Source: Streptomyces sp. WZ.A104 (GTDB taxonomy: Bacteria > Actinomycetota > Actinomycetes > Streptomycetales > Streptomycetaceae). Taken from it: DNA of 64,000 nt. Location of the stretch: contig NZ_NWVL01000029.1 of assembly GCF_002382885.1 (NCBI RefSeq), positions 29,506 through 93,505 on the forward strand, read 5' to 3'. Positions 17,232 through 25,457 of the stretch are shown in pieces. The notes under the pieces were generated by a model. That model was not told where the DNA came from. It made no database searches and was given only the letters and a program-made list of their open reading frames with translations. Positions within the stretch are counted from its first letter, which is position 1. Each line of letters opens with the position of its first letter. A program made the position numbers and the translations under genes.

Positions 17232-17852
17232 ATGGAGCCCGTGCCCCATGCGAACCCGAACCTCCGCCGCGCTCCCGTGCAGCAGCGCAGCGCCGACCGC
17301 CTGGCCCGGATACTCGACGCCTGCGCCGCGCTCCTGGACGAGACCGGCTACGAGCAGCTCACCACGCGTGCTGTCGCCGAGCGCGCCGAAGTGCCGATCG
17401 GCTCCGTCTACCGGTTCTTCTCCAACAAGCGCGCCCTTGTCGACGCCCTCGCGCTGCGCAACCTGGACAGTTACGCCGAGCGCATCGCCGCCCGGCTCGC
17501 CGCCCTCCCCGCCGACGACTGGCGCGCGGCCATCGACGCGGTGCTGGACGAGTACCTGGCGATGAAGCGGACCGTTCCCGGGTTCGCCCTGGTCGACTTC
17601 GGGCCGCCGTTCCCGGCCGAGGACGCGTCGGACGACGCCAACCGGCGCCTGGCGGACCGGCTCGCCGGGCTGCTCGCCGGGCATCTCGGCCGCCGGCCCG
17701 ACGAGGGTCTGTCCCGGGCGATCCTGGTCAGCGTCGAAGCGGCCGACGCCCTGCTCCAGCTCGCCTTCCGTACGGACCCGCCCGGCGACGTGGCCATCGT
17801 CGCCGAGACCCGGACGCTCGTCAGGGCGTACCTCGCGCAGACGCTGGACTGA
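17232..17852 (+). CDS. TetR-family regulator
   Basis: 206 residues. The HTH occupies about residues 20-65 (RILDACAALLDETGYEQLTTRAVAERAEVPIGSVYRFFSNKRALVDAL), followed by a helical ligand domain. ATG at 17232 is chosen, with a GTG at 17241 as the alternative. It is divergent from hmgA. Position suggests the regulator known from S. coelicolor between hmgA and a downstream XRE gene, whose loss affects antibiotic output; that link is from memory. The 3' end runs into an 11-copy GACT microsatellite that supplies the stop codon. Confidence 0.88.
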   Translation: MEPVPHANPNLRRAPVQQRSADRLARILDACAALLDETGYEQLTTRAVAERAEVPIGSVYRFFSNKRALVDALALRNLDSYAERIAARLAALPADDWRAAIDAVLDEYLAMKRTVPGFALVDFGPPFPAEDASDDANRRLADRLAGLLAGHLGRRPDEGLSRAILVSVEAADALLQLAFRTDPPGDVAIVAETRTLVRAYLAQTLD

Positions 17853-17890
17853 CTGACTGACTGACTGACTGACTGACTGACTGACTGACT
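17847..17890. repeat. (GACT)11 tetranucleotide microsatellite
   Basis: Eleven uninterrupted copies of GACT, 44 bp. The TetR stop TGA lies in its first copies. Such long tetranucleotide runs are rare in GC-rich actinobacterial DNA and prone to slippage. Changes in copy number would leave the TetR protein unchanged. Confidence 0.97.
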
Positions 17891-18012
17891 GAGCTGAGCG
17901 CGCGGGCGTGCGGGCTCGCGTGCGGGCGGCGGGCGTGCGGTCGGCGGGCCGCGAGGGCCTCGGCGGTCTGCCTGGCCGGCGCGGACCACCTGAACACGAA
18001 GCCGACCCTGTC

Positions 18013-18048
18013 TTGCATTCAGGGCATAAGATGTTGCTCATGACGCAA
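18013..18048. promoter_or_regulatory. Two TTGC-N7-GCAW dyads at the XRE-cupin start
   Basis: TTGC-N7-GCAT at 18013-18027 and TTGC-N7-GCAA at 18034-18048, exactly 21 bp apart (two helical turns), flank a TAAGAT -10-like word at 18027. The same dyad recurs before the next gene. Autoregulation by the XRE protein is the simplest reading. Confidence 0.55.
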
Positions 18049-18621
18049 GAGAGTGGTGAGCTGGACAGCCTCGTACGCAGACGTATCCGCGCGCTCCGGG
18101 TCGCGCAGGGCTTGTCGCTGGAGGAACTGGCCACCCGTGCCCACCTCAGCCAGTCGTCGCTGAGCCGCATCGAGAACGGCCGGCGGCGCCTCGCCCTCGA
18201 CCAGCTGGTCACCCTCGCCCGCGCCCTGGACACCACGCTGGACCAGCTCGTGGAGACCGCCACCGACGACGTCATCACCAGCCCGACGATCGACAGCGTT
18301 CACGGCCGGATGCGCTGGACCCTGAAGGCCGACCCCGGCATGAGCGTGGTGCGCCAGCGCCTGACCGACCCCCCGCCCGACAATCCCGCCCGCATGCGCG
18401 CCCATCCGGGGCGCGAATGGCTCGTCGTGCTGTCCGGCACCGCGATCCTCATGCTCGGCCGGCGCCGCTTCCGCGTCGAGACCAACCAGGCCGCCGAGTT
18501 CCCCACGATGATGCCGCACGCGATCGGCGCCGAGGGCGGGCCCTGCGAGATCCTGGGCCTCTTCGACCGGGATGCCCGCCGTGGCCACCAGCGTGACGAC
18601 GGCGACGACGCTCCCGAGTGA
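18040..18621 (+). CDS. XRE-family regulator with cupin domain
   Basis: 193 residues. The HTH_3 domain covers about 10-70 (RIRALRVAQGLSLEELATRAHLSQSSLSRIENGRRRL). A cupin domain spans about 95-180 (EWLVVLSGTAILMLGRRRFRVETNQAAEFPTMMPHAIG) and probably senses a small ligand or metal. No ribosome site precedes the ATG. A TAAGAT word at 18027 would give a leaderless mRNA from 18040; the in-frame ATG at 18031 is the alternative. The gene shares a dyad motif with the downstream methyltransferase. The stop is copied in a 16-bp tandem duplication. Confidence 0.86.
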   Translation: MTQESGELDSLVRRRIRALRVAQGLSLEELATRAHLSQSSLSRIENGRRRLALDQLVTLARALDTTLDQLVETATDDVITSPTIDSVHGRMRWTLKADPGMSVVRQRLTDPPPDNPARMRAHPGREWLVVLSGTAILMLGRRRFRVETNQAAEFPTMMPHAIGAEGGPCEILGLFDRDARRGHQRDDGDDAPE

Positions 18622-18640
18622 CGGCGCTCCCGAGTGACGG
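18609..18640. repeat. Perfect 16-bp tandem duplication spanning a stop codon
   Basis: Units 18609-18624 and 18625-18640 are identical. The first contains the TGA (18619-18621) of the XRE-cupin gene. Confidence 0.95.
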
Positions 18641-18720
18641 CGCGAGCCCGCGTGGCGGCCTCCGGGGCGGTCACCTCTTGTCCTGCGCCGTGCTCCTTGT
18701 CCCGCGCCGCGCTTCCTGTT

Positions 18721-18788
18721 TTGCGCGTCAGGCAGCATCCGCCGCCATCGGCTTGCGAAAGCGGCAAGATGTTTCGCCCCTGGCGCAT
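18721..18788. promoter_or_regulatory. TTGC-N7-GCAA-type dyads upstream of the methyltransferase
   Basis: A perfect TTGC-N7-GCAA lies at 18753-18767. Weaker copies are TTGC-N7-GCAG at 18721-18735 and TCGC-N7-GCAT at 18774-18788. The last two are again 21 bp apart, as at the XRE start. A TAGGGT -10-like word follows at 18797. Confidence 0.55.
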
Positions 18789-18809
18789 AGCGGTTCTAGG
18801 GTGAAGAGC

Positions 18810-19682
18810 ATGAGCCAAACACACCCGCATACCCACCACCACGGCGCTTCGCCCGGCCACCACCACGAGCGGGACAGCGCTGGGCAGGCGGAGATCCTCG
18901 ACCTGGACGCCGAAGTCCTCGCCGAGCACACCGCCTCCATCACCGCATCGCTACCCCTGCGGAACGGCCCCCACCACGTCGTGGACCTGGGCTGCGGCAC
19001 GGGCGCGGGCACCTTCGCCCTCCTCGACCGCTTCCCCGACGCGTACGTCACCGCTGTCGACATGTCCGCCGAACACCTCCGGCGCCTGCGCGCCAAGGCG
19101 TGTGCCCGCGGGGTCGAGGAACGGGTGCGCACCGTGCAGGCCGACCTCGACGCCGCCGCCTGGCCCGACCTCGGCTCACCCGACCTGATCTGGGCATCGG
19201 CCTCGATGCACCACATGACCCACCCCGAGCGCGCACTGCGCACCGTCCGCGACACGCTCGCCCCCGGCGGCCTGTTCGCCGTCGTCGAACTGGCCGGCCA
19301 CCCACGATTCCTGCCCGAGAACGCTCCCCAGGGCAGCCCCGGCCTGGAAGACCGCGTCCATGCCGCAGCCGACCGCCGCCAAGCCGAACACCTGCCCCAC
19401 CGCGGCGCCGACTGGGGCCCGATGCTGTCCACCGCCGGCTTCACCGTCGAGGACGAACGCACCATCACCGTGAACATCGAGGGCGACCGCGGCGAAGCGA
19501 TCGGTCGTTACGCCCTCGGCGTCCTGAGCCGCATCCGCGGCGCCGTCGCCGACGAACTGTCCCCCGAGGACCTCACCGCGCTCGACCAGCTCCTCGACAC
19601 GGCTGACCCGCGAGGCATCCTGCGCCGCGACGACCTGACGGTACGCACCGAGCGCACCGTCTGGGCCGCTCGCCGCGCCTGA
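18810..19682 (+). CDS. Class I SAM methyltransferase with His-rich N-terminus
   Basis: 290 residues. ATG at 18810 after GTGAAGAG. The first 20 residues hold eight histidines (HPHTHHHGASPGHHH), a possible metal-binding tail. The Rossmann methyltransferase follows, with motif I VDLGCGTGAGT at about 51-60, DAYVTAVDMS, DLIWASASMHHM and LAPGGLFAVVEL. It resembles small-molecule methyltransferases of the ubiE/arsenite type but lacks an obvious conserved-Cys set. The XRE-cupin regulator upstream shares its promoter dyad, so the pair is probably a regulator and its target. The substrate is unknown. Confidence 0.85.
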   Translation: MSQTHPHTHHHGASPGHHHERDSAGQAEILDLDAEVLAEHTASITASLPLRNGPHHVVDLGCGTGAGTFALLDRFPDAYVTAVDMSAEHLRRLRAKACARGVEERVRTVQADLDAAAWPDLGSPDLIWASASMHHMTHPERALRTVRDTLAPGGLFAVVELAGHPRFLPENAPQGSPGLEDRVHAAADRRQAEHLPHRGADWGPMLSTAGFTVEDERTITVNIEGDRGEAIGRYALGVLSRIRGAVADELSPEDLTALDQLLDTADPRGILRRDDLTVRTERTVWAARRA

Positions 19683-19852
19683 CCCCGGGCGGGGGTGCGA
19701 GGAGATCGTGCCCGGCCGGTGCCGCCCCCGGTCGGTGCCGCCCCGGTCCACGTCACCCCGGCCGACGTCGTCTCGGTGTGTGCTCCCGTCGCTGTCGCCC
19801 CCCGGTCCGCGCCGTCGTCGATCCGTGCCGTACGACGCCTCCCCGCCGTGCG

Positions 19853-19868
19853 TACCGGTCGGTATGCT
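19853..19868. promoter_or_regulatory. Palindrome TACCG-GT-CGGTA overlapping a TATGCT -10-like word
   Basis: Perfect 5-bp arms at 19853-19857 and 19860-19864. The TATGCT at 19863 would place a transcript start near 19875, about 70 bp before the molybdopterin oxidoreductase. It fits a repressor site. The rest of the 261-bp gap is GC-rich with short GGTCGGTGCCG repeats near 19710-19745. Confidence 0.4.
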
Positions 19869-19943
19869 CGGTCCCGCCGGGGCTCCCACCCCCGCCCGGC
19901 CCATGTCCGCGTGCCGTCGCCGCAGCCGCCCCGGGGAGGGCCC

Positions 19944-22154
19944 ATGTCCCACGACTCCCGCACCGCACCGCGTATCTGTCCCCTCTGCGAGGCCACCTGC
20001 GGCCTCACCCTCACCATCGAGGGGGCCACCGTGACCGGTGCGCGCGGCGACCGCGACGACATCTTCAGCAGGGGCTTCATCTGCCCCAAGGGCGCGTCCT
20101 TCGGAGGCCTGGACGCCGACCCCGAACGGCTGCGCGTCCCGCTCGTGCGCGGTGCGGACGGGGAGTTCCACGACGCTTCCTGGAGCGAGGCGTTCGACCT
20201 GATCGCCGAGCGCGTACCGGCCCTGGCCGAGGCCCACGGGCAGCAGTCCGTCGGCGTGGTCCTCGGCAATCCCAACGTGCACACGATGGCGGGCGCCCTC
20301 TACCCGCCCCTGCTGCTCGGGGCCCTGCGCACCCGCAACGTGTTCACCGCGAGCACCCTGGACCAGATGCCCAAGCACGTCTCCAGCGGCCTCCTCTTCG
20401 GTGACGCGCACGCCATCCCCGTACCGGATCTCGACCGCACCGACCACCTTCTCCTGATCGGCGCCAACCCGCTGGAGTCCAACGGCAGTCTCTGCACCGC
20501 CCCCGACTTCCCCGGCCGGCTCAGGGCGCTGCGCCGCCGCGGCGGCACCCTCACCGTCATCGACCCGCGCCGCACCCGCACAGCCCGCCTCGCCGACCGG
20601 CACATCGCGATCCGGCCCGGCGCGGACGCCCTGCTGCTGGCGGCGATCGCGCACACCCTCATCGCCGAGAAGCTCGCCGCCCCCGGACCGCTCGCCGAGC
20701 ACCTGGAAGGGCTCAACGAACTGGCCTCCTCCCTGGCCGACTTCACCCCGGAGGCGGTCGCCGCCGCCTGTGACGTGGATGCGGCCACCACCACCGCGCT
20801 CGCCCGTGAACTGGCCGCCGCCCCGACTGCCGCCGTCTACGGGCGGATCGGCAGCTGCACCGTCGAGCACGGCACCCTCGCCAGCTGGCTCGTGGACGTT
20901 CTCAACATCCTCACCGGCAACCTGGACCGCCCCGGCGGCGCGCTCTTCCCGCTCTCCGCGACCGCGACCGCGCGCGCCCCGCGCGAAGCCGCCCCCGGGT
21001 CACGTGCGGCCGCCCCCGGCAAGGGCTTCACCCTCGGGCGCTGGGTGAGCCGGGTCTCCGGGCATCCCGAGGCCAAGGGCGAACTGCCCATCGCCGCCCT
21101 GGCCGAGGAGATCGAGACCCCGGGCGAGGGCCGCATCCGTGCCCTGCTCGTCCTCGCCGCCAACCCCGTACTCTCCGCACCCGACGGCGACCGCCTGGAC
21201 GCGGCCCTCGCCGACCGGCTCGACTTCATGGTCAGCGTCGACCCGTACCTCAACGAGACCTCCCGCCGCGCCGACGTCGTCCTGCCCCCGCCGCCGCCTT
21301 CGCAGAGCGCCCACTTCGACTTCGCGTTCAACTCCTTCGCCGTGCACAACCAGGTCCGTTACACCCGCGCCCCCGTCCTCCTGGAGGACGGACGGATGGA
21401 CGAGAGCGAGGTCCTCGCCCGGCTGATCCTCGCGGTGAGCGGGAAGCACGGAGCCCCGCCCTCCGCCGTGGACGACCTGGCCATCGACACCGCGCTCACC
21501 CGGGCCGGGGCCCCGAAGGAACTGGCCGCAGAACTCACCGGCGAGAGCGGGCCCGAACGGCGCCTCGACCTCATGCTGCGCCTCGGCCCGTACGGTCTGA
21601 CGCTGGAGCAGCTCCTCGCCCACCCCCACGGCATCGACCTCGGCCCGCTGCGGCCCCGGCTCCCGGAAATCCTGCGCACCCGCTCCGGCCGCATCGAACT
21701 GCTCCCCGCCCCGATCGCCGCCGATCTGCCGCGCCTGCGCCGGGCGCTGGGGGAGCGGCCCGCCCCGCTCGTCCTCGTCGGCCGCCGCCATCTGCGCTCC
21801 AACAACAGCTGGATGCACAACGTCGGCTCGCTGAGCGGCGGTACCAACGTCTGCACCCTCCAGGTCCACCCCGACGACGCGGCCCGCCTGGGGCTCGTGG
21901 ACGGGGCCACCGTACGGATCGAGTCCTCCGGCGGCGCGGTCGAGGCCCCCGCCGAGATCACGGAAACCGTACGCAGCGGAGTGGTGAGCCTCCCGCACGG
22001 CTGGGGCCACAGCCGCCCCGGGACCCGTATGTCGGTGGCCGCCGCCCACCCCGGGGCGAACGTGAACCAGCTGCTCGACGGCACTTTTCTGGACCCGCTG
22101 TCCGGTACGGCCGTGCTGAACGCCATTCCGGTATCCGTCACCCCCTTGCCCTAG
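19944..22154 (+). CDS. Molybdopterin oxidoreductase, DMSO-reductase family
   Basis: 736 residues. The N-terminal [4Fe-4S] site is formed by Cys12, Cys15, Cys19 and Cys47 (CPLCEATC and FICPKG). The molybdopterin-binding region follows (LLIGANPLESNG, LTVIDPRRTRTARLADRHIAIRPG). A molydopterin dinucleotide-binding domain lies at the C-terminus (RHLRSNNSWMHNVGSLSGG to LPHGWGHSRPG). No Tat signal is visible, so it is cytoplasmic. It is formate-dehydrogenase/nitrate-reductase-like, but the substrate is not predictable, and no electron-transfer subunit is adjacent. Start at 19944 has GGGGAGGG upstream. Confidence 0.9.
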   Translation: MSHDSRTAPRICPLCEATCGLTLTIEGATVTGARGDRDDIFSRGFICPKGASFGGLDADPERLRVPLVRGADGEFHDASWSEAFDLIAERVPALAEAHGQQSVGVVLGNPNVHTMAGALYPPLLLGALRTRNVFTASTLDQMPKHVSSGLLFGDAHAIPVPDLDRTDHLLLIGANPLESNGSLCTAPDFPGRLRALRRRGGTLTVIDPRRTRTARLADRHIAIRPGADALLLAAIAHTLIAEKLAAPGPLAEHLEGLNELASSLADFTPEAVAAACDVDAATTTALARELAAAPTAAVYGRIGSCTVEHGTLASWLVDVLNILTGNLDRPGGALFPLSATATARAPREAAPGSRAAAPGKGFTLGRWVSRVSGHPEAKGELPIAALAEEIETPGEGRIRALLVLAANPVLSAPDGDRLDAALADRLDFMVSVDPYLNETSRRADVVLPPPPPSQSAHFDFAFNSFAVHNQVRYTRAPVLLEDGRMDESEVLARLILAVSGKHGAPPSAVDDLAIDTALTRAGAPKELAAELTGESGPERRLDLMLRLGPYGLTLEQLLAHPHGIDLGPLRPRLPEILRTRSGRIELLPAPIAADLPRLRRALGERPAPLVLVGRRHLRSNNSWMHNVGSLSGGTNVCTLQVHPDDAARLGLVDGATVRIESSGGAVEAPAEITETVRSGVVSLPHGWGHSRPGTRMSVAAAHPGANVNQLLDGTFLDPLSGTAVLNAIPVSVTPLP

Positions 22155-22227
22155 CGGCAGCGCTTTGACCTGGGGTTTTGCTCGTATTGCTCACGCGTCG
22201 ACATCTTGTTAACGCTACGAGAGGACC

Positions 22228-22281
22228 CCTAACGTCGTCCGGACCGCCGAGACCGGTGGGAGTTCAAGGATGAACGTTAGG
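22228..22281. promoter_or_regulatory. Inverted repeat CCTAACGT/ACGTTAGG in the citrate-transporter leader
   Basis: Perfect 8-bp arms at 22228-22235 and 22274-22281 enclose 38 nt and end 8 bp before the start codon. In RNA this could fold over the ribosome-binding region, where no Shine-Dalgarno is seen. As DNA it could be a pair of operator half-sites. Confidence 0.4.
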
Positions 22282-22289
22282 TATCCCCC

Positions 22290-23786
22290 ATGCTGACAAT
22301 CCTCGGCTTCGTCATGATCGCGACCTTCCTGGTCCTGATCATGACGAAGAAGATGTCGCCGATCGCGGCGCTGGTACTGATCCCCGCACTGTTCTGTGTC
22401 GCCGTCGGGCAGGGAGCGCAGCTCGGCGACTACGTCATCGACGGCGTCGGCAACCTCGCGCCGACCGCCGCCATGCTGATGTTCGCCATCATCTACTTCG
22501 GTGTGATGATCGACGTCGGCCTGTTCGACCCGATCGTCCGGGGCATCCTCCGCTTCTGCAAGGCCGACCCGCTGCGGATCGTCGTCGGTACGGCGGTGCT
22601 CGCCGCGATCGTCTCCTTGGACGGCGACGGCTCCACCACCTTCATGATCACCGTCTCGGCGATGTATCCGCTCTACAAACGCCTCAAGATGAGCCTCGTC
22701 GTGATGACCGGCGTGGCGGCCACCGCGAACGGCGTCATGAACACCCTTCCCTGGGGCGGACCCACCGCCCGCGCCGCGACCGCCCTCGAACTGGACGCCT
22801 CCGAGATCTTCGTGCCCATGATCCCGGCGCTCGCCGTCGGACTGCTCGCGGTGTTCCTGCTGGCGTACGTGCTCGGCCGCCGCGAGCGCGGGCGCCTGGG
22901 CTTGCTCACACTGGACGAGGAGCTCGTGCGGGAGGCGGAGCCGGAGACCGTGGCGGTCGGAGCCGTCGGCACGGGCGGCGAGGACCGTCTCCGCAAGGGC
23001 CCGGCCGCCTCGGACCCGGATTCCTCGGGGACCGCCGCGGGCCCGGATTCCTCAGGCGCCGCCTCGGGCTCCGACTCCTCTGGCACCGCCTCGGGGTTCA
23101 CGGACGCGGACCCCGACGAGGACGAAGGCGACGACGAGGAGGAGTTCAAGGGCCTGGACCCGAACCGGTCCACGCTCCGCCCGAAGCTCTACTGGTTCAA
23201 CGCCGGCCTCACCGTCGCCCTGCTGGCCGCGATGATCATGGAGCTGCTGCCGATCCCGGTGCTCTTCCTGCTCGGCGCGGCCCTCGCCCTCACCGTCAAC
23301 TTCCCCCGCATGCCGGACCAGCGGGCCCGGATCGCCGCCCATGCCGACAACGTCCTGAACGTATCCGGCATGGTCTTCGCCGCCGCCGTCTTCACCGGTG
23401 TCCTCACCGGTACGGGCATGGTCGAGCACATGGCCGACTGGGTCGTGAGCGCCGTCCCCGACGCGATGGGCCCGCACATGGCCATCGTCACCGGCCTGCT
23501 CAGCCTGCCGCTCACGTACTTCATGTCCAACGACGGCTTCTACTTCGGCGTCGTCCCGGTCCTCGCCGAGGCCGGGGCCGCCCACGGGGTCTCCCCGCTG
23601 GAGATCGCCCGCGCCTCCCTGGCGGGCCAGGCGCTGCACATGTCCTCGCCGCTGGTACCCGCCGTGTACGTCCTCGTCGGCATGGCGAAGGTCGAGTTCG
23701 GCGACCACACCCGGTTCACCGTCAAGTGGGCCGTGCTCACCTCCCTCGTCGTGCTCGGGGCGGGCATCCTCTTCGGCACCATCTAG
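22290..23786 (+). CDS. CitMHS-family citrate transporter
   Basis: 498 residues with about 12 hydrophobic helices. LTILGFVMIATFLVLIMTKKMSPI opens the CitMHS family pattern. VSLDGDGSTTFMITVSAMYPLYKRL and the NTLPWGGPTARAA loop are the conserved substrate region. These proteins import citrate complexed with Mg2+ or Ca2+ together with protons. The central cytoplasmic loop (about residues 215-290) is long and acidic and contains three copies of a DSSG(T/A)A(S/A)G repeat. The gene is alone, with no citrate two-component system nearby. Confidence 0.92.
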   Translation: MLTILGFVMIATFLVLIMTKKMSPIAALVLIPALFCVAVGQGAQLGDYVIDGVGNLAPTAAMLMFAIIYFGVMIDVGLFDPIVRGILRFCKADPLRIVVGTAVLAAIVSLDGDGSTTFMITVSAMYPLYKRLKMSLVVMTGVAATANGVMNTLPWGGPTARAATALELDASEIFVPMIPALAVGLLAVFLLAYVLGRRERGRLGLLTLDEELVREAEPETVAVGAVGTGGEDRLRKGPAASDPDSSGTAAGPDSSGAASGSDSSGTASGFTDADPDEDEGDDEEEFKGLDPNRSTLRPKLYWFNAGLTVALLAAMIMELLPIPVLFLLGAALALTVNFPRMPDQRARIAAHADNVLNVSGMVFAAAVFTGVLTGTGMVEHMADWVVSAVPDAMGPHMAIVTGLLSLPLTYFMSNDGFYFGVVPVLAEAGAAHGVSPLEIARASLAGQALHMSSPLVPAVYVLVGMAKVEFGDHTRFTVKWAVLTSLVVLGAGILFGTI

Positions 23787-23794
23787 CACCATCT

Positions 23795-23850
23795 GGACGG
23801 CACTCGCCGGACGGCACTCGCCGGACGGCACCCGCCGGAGGGCCGCCGCC
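23795..23850. repeat. 14-bp tandem repeat, about four copies, after the citrate transporter
   Basis: Units 23795-23808, 23809-23822, 23823-23836 and a degenerate 23837-23850 share GGACGGCACTCGCC. Just before them GCACCATCT is duplicated around the TAG stop at 23784-23786. Confidence 0.88.
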
Positions 23851-23926
23851 GGAAGGCGCCCGCGCCCGGCGCGCACTCCGGCATGACCGGCGTGACCGGT
23901 GTCTCCGGAGGCTCCCTGGCGCCGAA

Positions 23927-23945
23927 AAACTAACGGCGCTAGTTT
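23927..23945. promoter_or_regulatory. AAACTA-N7-TAGTTT palindrome, candidate TetR operator for ALDH-ADH
   Basis: Perfect 6-bp arms at 23927-23932 and 23940-23945, AT-rich within GC-rich DNA, 75 bp upstream of the aldehyde dehydrogenase. A closely related site with the same N7 spacing lies at 29321-29339 beside a TetR gene. Confidence 0.65.
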
Positions 23946-24020
23946 GGGCGGGTGTGGCAGGGCCCCGCGCCCGCCGCACGGCTTCGGCGCTCCGCACAGC
24001 ACGTCCGGGAGGAAACAGCC

Positions 24021-25415
24021 ATGAAGGCCCATGACCAGATGTACATCGACGGCGCGTGGCGGCCCGCCGTCGGCCGGGACACGATCGCGGTCGTGAACCC
24101 GGCCGACGAGCAGGTCATCGCCCACGTGCCGGCGGGCACGGCCGAGGACGTCGACGCGGCGGTACGGGCCGCGCGGGCCGCTCTCCCCGCCTGGGCCGCC
24201 ACCCCGCCCGCCGAGCGCGCGGCCCGGCTCACCGCGCTCGCCGACGCGCTGGCCGCCCGCAAGGACGAGCTGGCCGAGACGATCACCGCCGAGCTGGGCT
24301 CGCCGCTGCCGCTCTCGCAGATGGTCCACGCGGGCGTCCCGGTGCTGGTCGCCTCCTCGTACGCCGAACTGGCCGCGCGCCACACCTTCGAGGAGCGGAT
24401 CGGCAACTCCACCGTGCTCCTGGAGCCGGTCGGCGTCGTCGGCGCGATCACCCCGTGGAACTACCCGCTCCACCAGATCGTCGCCAAGGTCGCCCCCGCC
24501 CTCGCCGCGGGCTGCACGATCGTCCTCAAGCCCGCCGAGGACACCCCGCTCACCGCCCAGCTCTTCGCCGAGGCCACCGAGGCCGCAGGTCTGCCGCCCG
24601 GCGTCTTCAACCTCGTCACCGGCCTCGGACCGGTCGCGGGCCAGGCGCTCGCCGCGCACGAGGACGTCGACCTGGTCTCCTTCACCGGCTCCACCGCCGT
24701 CGGCAAGCAGATCGGGGCCACCGCCGGGGCCGCCGTCAAGCGCGTCGCCCTCGAACTGGGCGGCAAGTCCGCCAACGTCATCCTCCCCGGCGCGGACCTC
24801 GCCAAGGCCGTCAACGTCGGCATCGCCAACGTGATGACCAACTCCGGCCAGACGTGCAGCGCCTGGACCCGGATGCTCGTGGACGCCGAGCGGTACGACG
24901 AGGCCGTGGAGCTCGCGGCGAACGCCGTCACCAAGTACGTCGCCGGGGAGCGGGTCGGCCCGCTCGTCAACGCCAAGCAGCAGGCCCGGGTGCGCGGCTA
25001 CATCGAGAGGGGCGTCGCGGAAGGCGCCCGGCTGGTCGCGGGCGGCCCGGAAGCCCCTCTGGAGAGCGGCTACTACGTCAGCCCCACCGTCTTCGCCGAC
25101 GTCACCCCGGACATGACCATCGCCCAGGAGGAGATCTTCGGCCCGGTCGTCTCGATCCTCCGCTACGAGGACGTGGACGATGCCCTGCGGATCGCCAACG
25201 ACACCGTCTACGGGCTGGCGGGCGCCGTGTGGGCCAAGGACGACGAGGAGGCGGTGGCCTTCGCCCGCCGGATGGACACCGGGCAGGTCGACATCAACGG
25301 CGGGCGGTTCAACCCGCTGGCCCCGTTCGGCGGTTACAAGCAGTCGGGGGTGGGGCGCGAGCTGGGGGCGCACGGTCTGGCGGAGTATCTCCAGACGAAG
25401 TCGCTCCAGTTCTGA
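24021..25415 (+). CDS. NAD(P)-dependent aldehyde dehydrogenase
   Basis: 464 residues, slightly short of the usual 480-500. VGAITPWNYPL is the cofactor-site motif, LELGGKSANV carries the general-base Glu, and Cys279 in NSGQTCSAWTR is the nucleophile. The C-terminal EEIFGPVVSILRY and PFGGYKQSGVGRELG are typical. It oxidises aldehydes to acids. ATG at 24021 follows GGGAGGA. An alcohol dehydrogenase follows after 42 bp in the same direction, giving an alcohol-to-acid operon with a TetR-type palindrome upstream. Confidence 0.94.
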   Translation: MKAHDQMYIDGAWRPAVGRDTIAVVNPADEQVIAHVPAGTAEDVDAAVRAARAALPAWAATPPAERAARLTALADALAARKDELAETITAELGSPLPLSQMVHAGVPVLVASSYAELAARHTFEERIGNSTVLLEPVGVVGAITPWNYPLHQIVAKVAPALAAGCTIVLKPAEDTPLTAQLFAEATEAAGLPPGVFNLVTGLGPVAGQALAAHEDVDLVSFTGSTAVGKQIGATAGAAVKRVALELGGKSANVILPGADLAKAVNVGIANVMTNSGQTCSAWTRMLVDAERYDEAVELAANAVTKYVAGERVGPLVNAKQQARVRGYIERGVAEGARLVAGGPEAPLESGYYVSPTVFADVTPDMTIAQEEIFGPVVSILRYEDVDDALRIANDTVYGLAGAVWAKDDEEAVAFARRMDTGQVDINGGRFNPLAPFGGYKQSGVGRELGAHGLAEYLQTKSLQF

Positions 25416-25457
25416 ACCCGCAACCGTCCCATAAGTCCCTCATCCAGGAGTCTGTTC

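Noticed and set aside
17840..18020. Minus-strand frames rich in QSVSQSV
   Set aside because: They are only translations of the GACT microsatellite.
12181..23786. A secondary-metabolite biosynthetic cluster
   Set aside because: No polyketide synthase, peptide synthetase, terpene synthase or lanthipeptide genes; the CoA-transferase, methyltransferase and oxidoreductase are scattered single genes with separate regulators.
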